A stretch of 64,000 nucleotides of DNA from Streptomyces griseus subsp. griseus (GTDB taxonomy: Bacteria; Actinomycetota; Actinomycetes; Streptomycetales; Streptomycetaceae). The notes beneath the pieces are model-generated. The model was not told the origin of the DNA, made no database searches, and saw only the letters and a program-made list of their open reading frames with translations. The position numbers and the translations under genes were made by a program. Where the stretch lies: the NCBI RefSeq assembly GCF_003610995.1, contig NZ_CP032543.1, forward strand, positions 4,836,001 through 4,900,000, written 5' to 3'. How positions within the stretch are numbered: position 1 is the stretch's first letter; each line of letters starts with the position of its first letter. Shown here piece by piece: positions 36,417-44,986 of this stretch.

Positions 36417-36490
36417 CATGAACGGCCCGAGGGATGGGGACGACGGGGGCAGCGGAGTCCTACGGGGAACGAGACGGAGGTGACAGGAGC

Positions 36491-37849
36491 ATGGCATACC
36501 AACTGAGCGGTGCCCAGCCGGGCCTGACCGCCGACCTGACCCGGGCCCACAGCGGCACCCCGGCCCGCCCGGCACTCGCCATCCAGGTCAACGCCCTCCA
36601 GGCCATGTGCCGCCAGGTCTTCGGCTTCCGGCTGGCGATGATCGCGATCGCGACCCCGTACGCCATCAGCCACACCGCCCCCGGCCTGCCCACCTGGTTC
36701 ATCGGTTCGGCGGTCCTGGTCACCTTCATGGGCTCGTACGTCCTGTTCCGCGACTGGGAACGCTTCGGCCCCGTCCTCCTGCGCCACCCCTGGCTCCTCG
36801 CCGTCGACGTGTTCTTCGGCTCGCTCCTGCTGATCACGGCGACCCCCGAGTCGACCCTCGCGTACGTCACCGTCTGCACTCCGCTGCTGGCGGGCCTCAT
36901 CCACGGCTGGCGCGGCGCGGCGGTCTTCGCGGCGCTCCAGGTGGTGATCGTCTTCGGCGTGTACGCGAGCGTCCCGAAGCTGGAGGCGGGCGGCGCCACG
37001 GGACTGCTGCTGCCCGGCTTCTGCGTGATCGCCGGGGCGGTCGGCGTCACCCTGCGCAACCTGCTCCTCCGCTTCGGGGCGGCCACCCAGGCGCTCACCG
37101 AGACCCGGGCGCGGCTGGCGGTGAACGAGGCGGTGGAGGGCGAACGCACCCGCCTGGCACGGGAGATGCACGACTCGGTCGCCAAGACCCTGCACGGGCT
37201 GGCGCTGGCCGCCGACGGGCTGGCGTGCTCGGCCGACCGGATGGACCCGCCGACGGTACGGCACCAGGCGGAGCTGGTCGCCCGGGCCGCGCGCCGGGCC
37301 GCCGCCGAGTCACGGGAGCTGCTCACGGACCTGCGGCGCGAACAGGGCCTGGAGGGCGGCGTGGACATCCTCACGGAACTGGCCGCCCAGGCGGCGGACT
37401 TCACCGCCCGCCACCCGGTGACGGCCACGTTCCGCCGGCTGTCCGAGGACATCCCCGTCCCGCCCATCCCCCAGGCGGTGGCGCGCCAGCTCCTCACCGT
37501 CGCCTCGGAGGCCCTGGAGAACGCGCACCGCCACGCGGGCCCCACGTACCTGGTCGTCCTGGCCGGGGTGAAGGGCGATGTGCTGAGGGTGAGCGTGTAC
37601 GACGACGGCCGCGGCCTCCCCGCCGGCACCACGCTGGAAAGCCTGCGCCTGGCGGGCCACTTCGGCCTGGTCGGGATGGTGGAGCGGGCGGCGTCGATCG
37701 GGGCCCGCATCCGGATCGGCCGGGGCAGGGCGGAGCGGGGGACGGAGGTGCGGGTGGAGCTGCCGCTGGCGGCGCTGCCGCCTCCGCCGCCGTTCGCGCC
37801 CGAACCGGCCCCGGACTCCCCGCGCGTCCCCCATCTGTCATCCCCGTGA
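36491..37849 (+). CDS. Membrane sensor histidine kinase (HisKA_3 type) in the Tad locus
   Basis: 452 residues from ATG 36491 (GGAGG ten bases upstream). About five or six N-terminal membrane helices (45-190) form the sensor. The HisKA_3 motif REMHDSVAKTLHGLALAADGL has the phosphoacceptor His227. The ATPase domain shows SEALENAHRHAGP, YDDGRGLP and GHFGLVGMVERA. It phosphorylates the LuxR-type regulator encoded 44 bases downstream. Placement inside the Tad locus suggests the pair controls pilus genes; the signal is unknown. Confidence 0.92.
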   Translation: MAYQLSGAQPGLTADLTRAHSGTPARPALAIQVNALQAMCRQVFGFRLAMIAIATPYAISHTAPGLPTWFIGSAVLVTFMGSYVLFRDWERFGPVLLRHPWLLAVDVFFGSLLLITATPESTLAYVTVCTPLLAGLIHGWRGAAVFAALQVVIVFGVYASVPKLEAGGATGLLLPGFCVIAGAVGVTLRNLLLRFGAATQALTETRARLAVNEAVEGERTRLAREMHDSVAKTLHGLALAADGLACSADRMDPPTVRHQAELVARAARRAAAESRELLTDLRREQGLEGGVDILTELAAQAADFTARHPVTATFRRLSEDIPVPPIPQAVARQLLTVASEALENAHRHAGPTYLVVLAGVKGDVLRVSVYDDGRGLPAGTTLESLRLAGHFGLVGMVERAASIGARIRIGRGRAERGTEVRVELPLAALPPPPPFAPEPAPDSPRVPHLSSP

Positions 37850-37893
37850 CCACGGTCATCCCGTGATCCCCGATCCGGAGAGGAGGTCGCAGC

Positions 37894-38772
37894 ATGCCGG
37901 ACGACGTCTTCGAACCGAACCCCCCGCACCCCGCGACCGGTCCCCCCGTCCTGCCCCCCGCCCCCGCCACGGCCCGGCTCCGGGTGGTGGTGGCCGACGA
38001 CAACCCCGTGGTCCGGGCCGGCCTGGGCGTGCTGCTCTCGGGCCGGGCCGACATCCAGGTCGTCGGGGAGGCGGCGGACGGCCGGGAGGCGTACGAGAAG
38101 ACGCTGCACCACCGCCCGGACGTGGTCCTGCTGGACGTCCGCATGCCCGGCGTGGACGGCATCTCGGCGCTTCCGCACCTGGTGGGCATCGCCCCCGTAC
38201 TCATGCTGACGTACAGCCGTGAGAGCGAGATCGTCCACGAGGCACTGCGCCTGGGTGCGGGCGGCTATCTGGTGCACGGCGAGTTCACGGCGGACCAGCT
38301 GGTGCAGGCGGTACGGGACACGAGGGACGGCCGCGCCAACTTCACCGCCACGGCCGCCGACGCCCTGCTGGCCCATATGCGCCACGGCACGCCCCCGAAC
38401 GGCGGCCCGCTGCCCGACGGCCTGGGCGCGGCACTGACGACGGCACCCGTCCACGCGTCCTCACGCCAGCGCGAACATTCCGAAAGCCTTTCGCAACTGC
38501 AACCTCTTGTGGGACAGTCTTCTGTAGCCGGGGGATCGGTCTCTCCCCCCAACAGGCAGCAGTACGGGCTGAGTTCGAGGGAGGTGGAGGTCATGGAGCT
38601 GATTGCGTCCGGGATGAGTAATCAGCAGATCGCCGCCACCTGCTTCATCAGCGAGAAGACCGTCAAGAACCACATCAACCGCATCTTCACCAAGCTCCAC
38701 AGCACCAGCCGCAGCGAGGCGATAGCCCGCTGGCTCGGCACGGCCCCCCGGGACCCCGGACGGCACCCATGA
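37894..38772 (+). CDS. LuxR-family response regulator, partner of the adjacent kinase
   Basis: 292 residues. A Pro-rich N-terminus is followed by a receiver domain (30-150) with acidic pocket ADD (34-36), phosphoacceptor Asp81 (VVLLDVRMPGVDG) and the conserved Thr/Lys region. It shows an unusual GEFTADQLV after YLVH, where most have K. A long variable linker (165-215) leads to a LuxR HTH (LSSREVEVMELIASGMSNQQIAATCFISEKTVKNHINRIFTKLH). It is probably a DNA-binding activator of flp or tad genes; TGGGCCC boxes before flp are candidate sites. Confidence 0.92.
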   Translation: MPDDVFEPNPPHPATGPPVLPPAPATARLRVVVADDNPVVRAGLGVLLSGRADIQVVGEAADGREAYEKTLHHRPDVVLLDVRMPGVDGISALPHLVGIAPVLMLTYSRESEIVHEALRLGAGGYLVHGEFTADQLVQAVRDTRDGRANFTATAADALLAHMRHGTPPNGGPLPDGLGAALTTAPVHASSRQREHSESLSQLQPLVGQSSVAGGSVSPPNRQQYGLSSREVEVMELIASGMSNQQIAATCFISEKTVKNHINRIFTKLHSTSRSEAIARWLGTAPRDPGRHP

Positions 38773-38817
38773 CTGCCCGGACGGCTGCCCTGACGACCGC
38801 CCGGAGGGCGAACGAGG

Positions 38818-38858
38818 GGGCCCAGAACACCTTTTGGGCCCGGGAATGGGCCCACGGA
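38818..38858. promoter_or_regulatory. Cluster of TGGGCCC boxes upstream of flp
   Basis: GGGCCCA (38818-38824) and TGGGCCC (38835-38841) form an inverted pair. A palindromic TGGGCCCA follows at about 38847-38854. Three copies within 40 bases sit about 150-180 bases before the pilin start, in the only sizeable gap of the locus. Role as regulator site or hairpin is inferred. Confidence 0.45.
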
Positions 38859-39000
38859 CCCTCTGAGCGTGCGAGGGTTCCCTCCTATGTTTCTCATGTC
38901 GCCACCGGCACCGGCCAGGAGGAAGCCGGTACCGGGGACGGCACCGCAGAAACGCCCGAGTCGGCCGGCAGACGGTCGGCCGAACCAGGAGGGGAACACC

Positions 39001-39231
39001 ATGTCGAACTTCACCCTGAAGACCGGCGTCCGCGTCAACGGCTGGGCCAACACGGCGGTCAGCGCCGTCCAGAAGCGTTATGCGGCGAAGGACCGGGGGC
39101 AGACGGCGTTCGAGTACCTGGGGATCATTCTGGTGGTCGTGGCGATCATCGGCGCGATCGTGGCGACGGGGATCGGCGGGGCGATCTCGCAGCGCATCAG
39201 CGGACTGGTGAACTCCATCACGGCAAAGTGA
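39001..39231 (+). CDS. flp: Flp/Fap-type major pilin
   Basis: 76 residues from ATG 39001, behind AGGAGGGG. The leader ends in AKDRG|QTAFEYLG, the Flp prepilin motif: cleavage after Gly33, Glu at +5 next to Tyr. The hydrophobic helix (IILVVVAIIGAIVATGI) and a very short tail complete the 43-residue mature pilin. It is polymerised by the TadABC machine and processed by the prepilin peptidase at 48.4 kb. The next gene starts within its stop codon. Confidence 0.94.
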   Translation: MSNFTLKTGVRVNGWANTAVSAVQKRYAAKDRGQTAFEYLGIILVVVAIIGAIVATGIGGAISQRISGLVNSITAK

Positions 39232-39836
39232 GCCGTATCCTGCGCAAGGACCGAGGGCAGGCCTTCCCCATCTACGTGATGATGGTGGCAGGCCTGCTCT
39301 TCCTTGCGTTGGCCTTCTTCGCTGTCGGCAAAGCCTCGGCTTTGCGCAACGGGTCCCAAGGCGCCGCGGACGCTGCCGCGCTGGCGGCAGCCCACCAGGC
39401 ACGTGACGACTTCGGGACCGGATTCCTTGCCTCGCTTCCCGGCAACACGCTGGACATCTTTCTCAATCAGCTCTTCGTCGCACCCTGCCATGAGGCGCAG
39501 CGACTGGCTGACGCCAACGACGCGGACGTGAAGGTCTGCTACCCAACCCCCGGATACCTGCGCGACCGGATCACGGTCGAGGTCCAAGGGCGCAAGGCGG
39601 TCGACTCGTCGGTCATCCCCGGTTCGAAGGACAGGAAGGCCGAGGCCAAGGCCACCGCGCTCATCGAGTTCCGCTGCCCCAATCCCAAAGCGGTGGACCT
39701 CAACAGTGACGGAGTCCAGGACCTCTTCATCTTCACGTGCCGGAACGGCGAGATCCTCGAGATCACGCCGGGCAGCCCTCCACCGTGGGAGAGCGTGAGC
39801 AGAACTCTCTTCGATGTGCGGTTGGTCGACCAGTGA
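39228..39836 (+). CDS. TadG-like pseudopilin / exported pilus protein
   Basis: 202 residues from GTG 39228, overlapping the flp stop by GTGA, so translationally coupled. The short basic leader LRKDRGQAFPIYVMMVAGLLF resembles the processing site and membrane helix of Tad minor proteins, and is followed by a motif typical of TadG/TadE proteins (GSQGAADAAALAAAHQARDD). An exported domain with three cysteines (APCHEAQ, VKVCYP, FRCPN; also FTCRN) follows. It likely caps or tethers the pilus. Confidence 0.85.
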   Translation: MSRILRKDRGQAFPIYVMMVAGLLFLALAFFAVGKASALRNGSQGAADAAALAAAHQARDDFGTGFLASLPGNTLDIFLNQLFVAPCHEAQRLADANDADVKVCYPTPGYLRDRITVEVQGRKAVDSSVIPGSKDRKAEAKATALIEFRCPNPKAVDLNSDGVQDLFIFTCRNGEILEITPGSPPPWESVSRTLFDVRLVDQ

Positions 39837-39870
39837 CACTGAAGCGAACGACGAGTAGAGGAATTTGACC

Positions 39871-40485
39871 ATGAGCATGCGGCGGACCACGACAGCCAGA
39901 AGGACGACGGTGGCAGCGGCCATGGCAGCGGCCTTCGCCCTTGCCCTTGCAGGCTGCGGTGGTGATGACGGCGGTGACGCGCCGAGCACAGGTTCTGCGA
40001 ACACCTCCGCTCCGGCGAGCCCTTCCCCCGAGGACAAGGGCGAGCAGCAGGACGATACCGCCGCCGGCGATGACGTCGATCCGAATGCAAAGCTCGCGGA
40101 AGCTCGCGGTCAGAATGGTCTGACGCTGGTCATCAACCAGGTCAAGCGCGACTCCGGTGGGTTCGTGACAGTGCAGGGTGTCATCAAGAACGGCGGTGAC
40201 AGCACTCAGAACACGTCCAATTGGGTCGGGCAGGAATCTGTGCTCGTGGCGAAGAACCCCAACTCGGTCGCCGGGGCAACGCTGGTGGACAAGTCGGGCA
40301 AGAAGAACTACTACGTGCTGCGGGACACCGACGGCAGGTGCCTGTGCACGACCGCCATTGTTCCGCTGTCGCCCGGTGATTCCGCGTCGGTCTTCATGCA
40401 GTTCCCGGCACCTCCCCAGGAAACGACGGAAGTCGACTTCACCTTGCCGACGTTCGCCACCACCTCGCTCAAGATCTCCGGGTGA
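39871..40485 (+). CDS. Lipoprotein of the Tad locus
   Basis: 204 residues from ATG 39871 (GAGG nine bases upstream). The lipobox LALAGC gives an acylated N-terminal Cys. A Ser/Pro/Asp-rich linker leads to a beta-rich domain (LTLVINQVKRDSGGFVTVQGVIKNGGD, SNWVGQESVLVAKNPN, DTDGRCLCTTAIVPLSPGDSASVFMQFPAPP) that resembles an Ig-like DUF4352-type fold. It is coupled to the OmpA-domain gene by a 4-base overlap. Probable role: membrane-attached accessory protein of the pilus. Confidence 0.82.
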   Translation: MSMRRTTTARRTTVAAAMAAAFALALAGCGGDDGGDAPSTGSANTSAPASPSPEDKGEQQDDTAAGDDVDPNAKLAEARGQNGLTLVINQVKRDSGGFVTVQGVIKNGGDSTQNTSNWVGQESVLVAKNPNSVAGATLVDKSGKKNYYVLRDTDGRCLCTTAIVPLSPGDSASVFMQFPAPPQETTEVDFTLPTFATTSLKISG

Positions 40486-41141
40486 CCGCGGATATGAAGA
40501 CCACCCGACATGTTGGGCACAGGTGTAGTGCCGGCCATGTGATGGCCGTTGCCGTACTGGTGGTGAGCAGCGTGGTCCTGGGCACCTCGGTCTCCTACGC
40601 CGACGACGGACCCAGCGTCCCACCAGGTACGGAGGCGACGTCCGAGGCCCCTGTCCCCATCGATGCGAACGATCCCGACCTGAAGATGCCCGAGGGGGGG
40701 ACACTCGCACCTGGCAAGGTCCTCGACATCGTCCAGGTGATCGAGGACCAAGGCGGCGAAGAACGCCGCGAGGACAGCAACGCCGACATCAAGTTCGCGC
40801 TCCAGGCCGAAGTCCTCTTCGGCAAGGACAGCGCGAAGCTGGGCGCCGCGGCCAACGCCCGTATCGCCGCCATCGCCGACGAGATCAAGAAGCAGAACAC
40901 CACCAAGGTCCGCGTCTTCGGCTTCACCGACAACCTCGGCTCCTCCGCCCACGGCGACGTCCTCTCCAAGAAGCGTGCCGACGCCGTGCACGGGGTGCTC
41001 TCCAAGCTGCTCGGCCCCACGATCACCTACGAGATCCGGGGCTACGGCGAGCAGTACCCGATCGCCAGCAACAGCAACGAAGAAGGCCGGAAGAAGAACC
41101 GCCGCGTGGAGGTCTCCTTCCCGCGCGGCGAGGGTTCCTGA
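40482..41141 (+). CDS. Exported OmpA-family (peptidoglycan-binding) protein
   Basis: 219 residues. The N-terminal signal sequence (MAVAVLVVSSVVLGTSVSYA) is followed by an acidic linker and a C-terminal OmpA-like domain (EVLFGKDSAKLGAAANARIAAIADEIKK, VRVFGFTDNLGSSAHGDVLSKKRADAVHGVL, IRGYGEQYPIASNSNEEGRKKNRRVEVSF). The Asp and Arg that hold diaminopimelate in this fold are present. In a bacterium without an outer membrane it likely docks the pilus machinery or its lipoprotein partner to peptidoglycan. GTGA overlap with the preceding gene. Confidence 0.9.
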   Translation: MTADMKTTRHVGHRCSAGHVMAVAVLVVSSVVLGTSVSYADDGPSVPPGTEATSEAPVPIDANDPDLKMPEGGTLAPGKVLDIVQVIEDQGGEERREDSNADIKFALQAEVLFGKDSAKLGAAANARIAAIADEIKKQNTTKVRVFGFTDNLGSSAHGDVLSKKRADAVHGVLSKLLGPTITYEIRGYGEQYPIASNSNEEGRKKNRRVEVSFPRGEGS

Positions 41142-41209
41142 CCCCGGCCGGAAACGCGCACGGCAAGGGGCCGGCCCCGCGATCACATCGCGGCGCCGCC
41201 CCCCCGGCC

Positions 41210-41741
41210 GTCCGTCACGCCGGCTGCCGCCGCACCAGCTCGTGCAGTGGCCCCCCGGGTCCGCCAACAGGTCGGCAAGGCGCACCTGTTCCACGATCCG
41301 GCCATCCGGCATCACGATCACCCGGTCCGCGTCCATCACCGTGAGAGCCGGTGCGCGATCACCGGACGGGTGGCGTCCGGGCGCCGGGTGCTCTCGATCA
41401 CCGTGCGCCGGGTCTCGTTGTCCAGCGACTGGCCGAGGGCCGCCAGGTCCTGGCCGTCGTACAGCGCACTGCCCGACCGCGGCCGGTCGAAGCCGATCAG
41501 CAGCCGCAGCAGCGTCGGCTTCCCACAGCCGCTCGGGCCTGCGACCGCCAGGAACTCGCCCGGCCGGATCGCCAGCGACACCTCGTCGAGGACCGGCCAG
41601 CAGCGTGAACATGATGAGCGAACAGAGCGGCAGACAGACCGAGTCGAGGACCGCGCCGCACTCGGCGGCCTCCATCTGGAGGACGGTCGGCGTACGGACG
41701 GACCTCGGCCGCTTCCCCGGGGCGGCCTTGTGAGGGTTACG
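41210..41741 (-). pseudogene. Relic of a C39-peptidase ABC bacteriocin exporter (NHLM type)
   Basis: Reading leftward: [16 protein letters not shown] is the N-terminus of a bacteriocin-processing C39 peptidase with its catalytic Cys. Most of the peptidase and membrane domain is missing. After a frame change come [20 protein letters not shown] (Walker A with Ser to Pro), [13 protein letters not shown], then directly [10 protein letters not shown]...VIAHRLS (D-loop/H-loop region), so the Q-loop, signature motif and Walker B are deleted. After another frame break comes MDADRVIVMPDGRIVEQ. At least three deletions or frame breaks make it non-functional. Confidence 0.7.
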
Positions 41742-42266
41742 GGGGCTACGGGCCTGGCGCCCCGTCGGCCGCCGGTCCGCCGGGCTCCCAGGCGGGACGC
41801 TGAGGGCTACGAGGCAGCGGCAGGGGGGGAGCGCTTGTGGCTGGTGGGGCGGCCGGGGGCGGTCATGGAAGCCGCCATTCGATCGGATGCTGCTCGGCGA
41901 GTGCGATGGAGCCCCCGGCCGGTGTTGTGGAGTCCAGCCGGAAGGGCGGGTCCTGCGAGGACGACCAGGCGAAAGTGGTGTCCCTTCACGCGATCCACCA
42001 GGTGGAGACCGATCCTGACCCCCTCGGCACCGAGGGGAACGGCCTCACCCCCATCGCTTCGCCGACTCCAACCGGAACGGAGACGGAAAGCGGGACGGAA
42101 GGTGAGTGCTGCGCCTTCGCGTTGGAGATCTGCGGAAGGGCAATTGAACGACCACCGGCCGTATCCCGTGGGTGTGCGCCTCGTCGCTTTCCTCGGCCGA
42201 AAGGGGTGTGTGACGGGTGGGTGCGAAGAGCAGTTCGTGCCGTATTACCGGGTCGCCGACCGACCG
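41742..42266. other. 525-bp region, mostly without a gene; possible small relic
   Basis: On the minus strand, 41863-41982 encodes a protein-like C-terminus (FRLDSTTPAGGSIALAEQHP, ending IEWRLP-stop) preceded by an in-frame stop. This fits a gene fragment left beside the exporter relic. GC is lower than in the flanks around 41900-42150. I see no intact gene. Confidence 0.35.
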
Positions 42267-42866
42267 CTACTTGACGGTGATCGACCCCACGAACGCATCG
42301 AGGTCCTCCGCGTCCACCGCCCCCTTCACCGCGTTCAGCCGCACCACGAACGGCACGCCCCCCGAGTCCACGCCCGCCACCAGCACGCCCGTCATCGGGG
42401 TGCCCTGGTTCGGGGTGGCCTCCTTGCCGTCGGCCGTGAAGTCGTAGTCGATGCGGCGGGCGTCGCGGGCGTCCGGAGGGCCTGCCAGGCGGACGTCCTC
42501 CGTGGCCTTGCGGGTGGCGCTCAGGCCGATTCCGGCGCCTGCCGCGGCCGCCGCCCCGGCCGCGTCGCGCACGCCCGTGGCGAAGTTCAGCTGGACGGAG
42601 ACCATGCCGGTGCGGACGCCGTCCTCCACCTTCAGGGCGACCGCCGCGTTGTGCTTGCTCCGCTCGGCCGCCGGCTGCTCCGCGTACCCCTGGTCCTTCG
42701 GGTAGCCGACGCTCAAGCTGTCCGTGTCCAGCGTGGACCAGCCGTCCGGGACCGAGGCCTTGCCGTCGGTGTCCTCACCGCAGCCGGTCAGCGCGAGGAG
42801 GAGCGACAGTCCCAGGGCCGCCGTCGCGGCCCGCCTGCCCGTGTGGAGCCTTCTCGTCATCGTCAT
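42267..42866 (-). CDS. Putative lipoprotein, LpqN-like
   Basis: 199 residues. A basic N-terminus, a hydrophobic stretch and the lipobox LALTGC (acylated Cys29) mark it as a lipoprotein. The exported part begins GWSTLDTDSLSVGYPKDQGY and ends FVVRLNAVKGAVDAEDLDAFVGSITV, a pattern seen in small actinobacterial LpqN/LpqT-type proteins. The function is unknown. It lies behind the large pilin-like membrane protein on the same strand, separated by the 30-bp repeat array, and may be co-transcribed with it. Confidence 0.8.
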   Translation of the reverse strand: MTMTRRLHTGRRAATAALGLSLLLALTGCGEDTDGKASVPDGWSTLDTDSLSVGYPKDQGYAEQPAAERSKHNAAVALKVEDGVRTGMVSVQLNFATGVRDAAGAAAAAGAGIGLSATRKATEDVRLAGPPDARDARRIDYDFTADGKEATPNQGTPMTGVLVAGVDSGGVPFVVRLNAVKGAVDAEDLDAFVGSITVK

Positions 42867-42910
42867 CGCCTCTCAGGTCCACCGCGCGAACGGCGGCAAT
42901 GTCAGCGCCG

Positions 42911-43000
42911 GTTCGAGCGGTAGCTGTACGGAAGACATCGGTTCGAGCGGTAGCTGTACGGAAGACATCAGTTCGCGCAGTAGCTGTACGGAAGATACGT
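42911..43000 (-). repeat. Three tandem 30-bp repeats at the 3' end of the downstream-facing gene
   Basis: Units 42911-42940, 42941-42970 and 42971-43000 share TAGCTGTACGGAAGA and flanking bases. The first two differ at one position; the third differs at several. The third unit is exactly the last 10 codons of the 42968-44986 gene (TYLPYSYCAN). Translated in the same frame the other two read CLPYSYRSN, after a stop. The array thus arose by codon-length duplication of the gene end. Confidence 0.9.
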
Positions 43001-44986
43001 GCGGCCGTCGCCCCGTGGCGCCCCCAGGAACCGCGCGTCCGTCAGCGTCTCCTTCTTCTGCTCGTCGGAGAGTGAGAACCCGAGGCTCATACCGAGCGAG
43101 ATCTCGAAGCCGAACTCCTGCGCGTCCGTCTCCCCTAGGTAGCGCATCGTGCTGGACAGCCCGTCCTCGAACATCAGGTTCTCGAAGGGGTCGTTGCCCG
43201 TGGGGCGCGTCTCCATGCCGCGGTCGCCGAAGAGGTACTCGAAGGGGGCGGTGTTGTTGCCGGAGCCGTCCAGCCACTGTTCGGCGACGGCCCGCTTGGT
43301 CTCGGTGGCCGCGTCCGTCTCCTTGCCGAAGACGATCGAGTTGGTCACCACGTCGATGCCGCTCTCGCCCGAGGGGTCCGACACGCTGCCCTTGCCCCCG
43401 CGCTTGTCCGCGCCCGACTCGCCGTTGTCGCCGCCCACTTCGACCTTGCCGGAGGGCGAGCCGGTCTCCACCGTCTGCGTCATGTCGATGCGGACGATCT
43501 TCCCGGTCTTCTGGTCGCGGGTGACGGTGATGGCGCCGGTGCGGTTCTGCTTGCCGCTCAGGGTGCCCTTGACCGGGCCCGTGTTCCCGCTGAGCTTGCC
43601 CTCCAGTTCGAGCTTGGCGGTGTACGTGTACGACTCGTTGCCGTTCACGTCGTCCTTGGTGATCGTCACCTCGGGCGAGAACGTGGCTTTGCCGCCCAGC
43701 TTGGCGCCGAGTTCGTCCTCGTCGCCGCCCTTCACGGAGAGACCGCCGTCGGCGTAGGCGTTGAGGCCGATGGTCGAGTAGGAGATCTTCCTGTCGCCGA
43801 TCTTCCGCTCGATGTCTTCCTTCTTCTCCGCCCACTTCATGGCGGAGTACCAGTTGCCCCCGTATCCGCCGCTGTGCTTGCTGGCGGTCTCCCACATCTT
43901 CATCTCCTCGATGTCGTCCCGCATCTTCTGCGCCTCCTCCTCGCTCGCGAAGATCCAGGTGTCACCGTTGGTGATCTTGATGCCGCCGCCGATGTCGACG
44001 TCCGCCTTGCCGAGCTTCCCCAGCTTGACGCCCGGCGTACTGGCCGTGACCCCGGCGGAGGCCGCGTCGGTGAACGTCATGGAGACGACCTTGTCGTTCC
44101 CGTCGACCTTGCCGTCCCCGTTGACGTCGGTGTTGGCCTGGGACACCTTCTGCTGGAAGCCGTACTCCTCGCCCCACTCGAACCAGCCGATCTTGACCTT
44201 GCCGCCCGCCTTGTCCGAGATGGACGAGACCTGGCACATCTTCGGCTCGTAGTCGGCGTCCGTCTTCGGCTGCGCCTCGGGCTCCCCGCCGCCCGTGGTG
44301 CACGACCCGCCGCCCCCGGCCAGGGCGGTGATCGCACAGCGGATCCGCTCCCCGATCTGCCCGCCGACCCCCGCCATCGCCATCGCGCCGATCAGCGTCA
44401 CGACGAGGACCACGACACCCAGGTACTCCGTCGCGGTGGCGCCGCTGTCACGCCAGTTGTACGAGTACGTCGGTGGGGGAGCGGGCCGGGAGGCGCGCTC
44501 CTCCAGGAGCCGGTCGACGGCCACCCCCGACGCCGCGCCCGTGGCCAGCGCCACGACCGGCATCAGGATGCCCTCCATCCCCACCGCCTCCCACGAGACG
44601 GCGAAGCCGTACGCCAGACCGGCCAGGGGCACGGCCAGCGCGGCGAGCAGATAGAAGGGGCGGGACTCGCGGTGCTCCTCGGGCAGCATGCGGGCGGCGG
44701 CCAGGACGGTGAGAAGGGTGACGGCGAGCGCGGGGATGTGCAGCAGGGAGAGCCGCCAGCCGAACGACTCCAACCGCGCTTCGGATCCCAGCAGTTCGAG
44801 CAGGACCCGGCTGGTCAGGAATCCGGTGCCGAGGTAGACCAGCGCCCCCGTCGCCCAGCTGCGGGTCAGTGCGAAGAAGCGGCCGCCTGGTTCGTTGCCT
44901 GCCAGGGCGCCGGAGCCCCCTGCACCCCGGCGTCCTGGCGGTATGTGGCCCGCGCCCCCGTCCCCCATGCCCCCGTCACCGTTCAC
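42968..44986 (-). CDS. Large membrane protein with an internal Flp-pilin-like segment and long exported domain
   Basis: 672 residues from GTG 44986 (GAGAGAGG upstream); a longer frame to 45274 is Arg-rich and rejected. Four membrane helices (~46-65, 81-98, 112-130, 138-156) precede DSGATATEYLGVVVLVVTLI (180-199), which matches the Flp/TadE E-Y motif and helix. About 440 exported residues follow, with an EF-hand-like DVNGDGKVDGND (287-298), beta-rich repeats and few cysteines. I know no characterised homologue. Neighbouring Tad genes suggest a surface protein built on a pilin-like stalk. Confidence 0.75.
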   Translation of the reverse strand: MNGDGGMGDGGAGHIPPGRRGAGGSGALAGNEPGGRFFALTRSWATGALVYLGTGFLTSRVLLELLGSEARLESFGWRLSLLHIPALAVTLLTVLAAARMLPEEHRESRPFYLLAALAVPLAGLAYGFAVSWEAVGMEGILMPVVALATGAASGVAVDRLLEERASRPAPPPTYSYNWRDSGATATEYLGVVVLVVTLIGAMAMAGVGGQIGERIRCAITALAGGGGSCTTGGGEPEAQPKTDADYEPKMCQVSSISDKAGGKVKIGWFEWGEEYGFQQKVSQANTDVNGDGKVDGNDKVVSMTFTDAASAGVTASTPGVKLGKLGKADVDIGGGIKITNGDTWIFASEEEAQKMRDDIEEMKMWETASKHSGGYGGNWYSAMKWAEKKEDIERKIGDRKISYSTIGLNAYADGGLSVKGGDEDELGAKLGGKATFSPEVTITKDDVNGNESYTYTAKLELEGKLSGNTGPVKGTLSGKQNRTGAITVTRDQKTGKIVRIDMTQTVETGSPSGKVEVGGDNGESGADKRGGKGSVSDPSGESGIDVVTNSIVFGKETDAATETKRAVAEQWLDGSGNNTAPFEYLFGDRGMETRPTGNDPFENLMFEDGLSSTMRYLGETDAQEFGFEISLGMSLGFSLSDEQKKETLTDARFLGAPRGDGRTYLPYSYCAN

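Noticed and set aside
42911..43000. CRISPR array
   Set aside because: The 30-bp units are directly adjacent with no spacers and correspond to coding sequence of the neighbouring gene.
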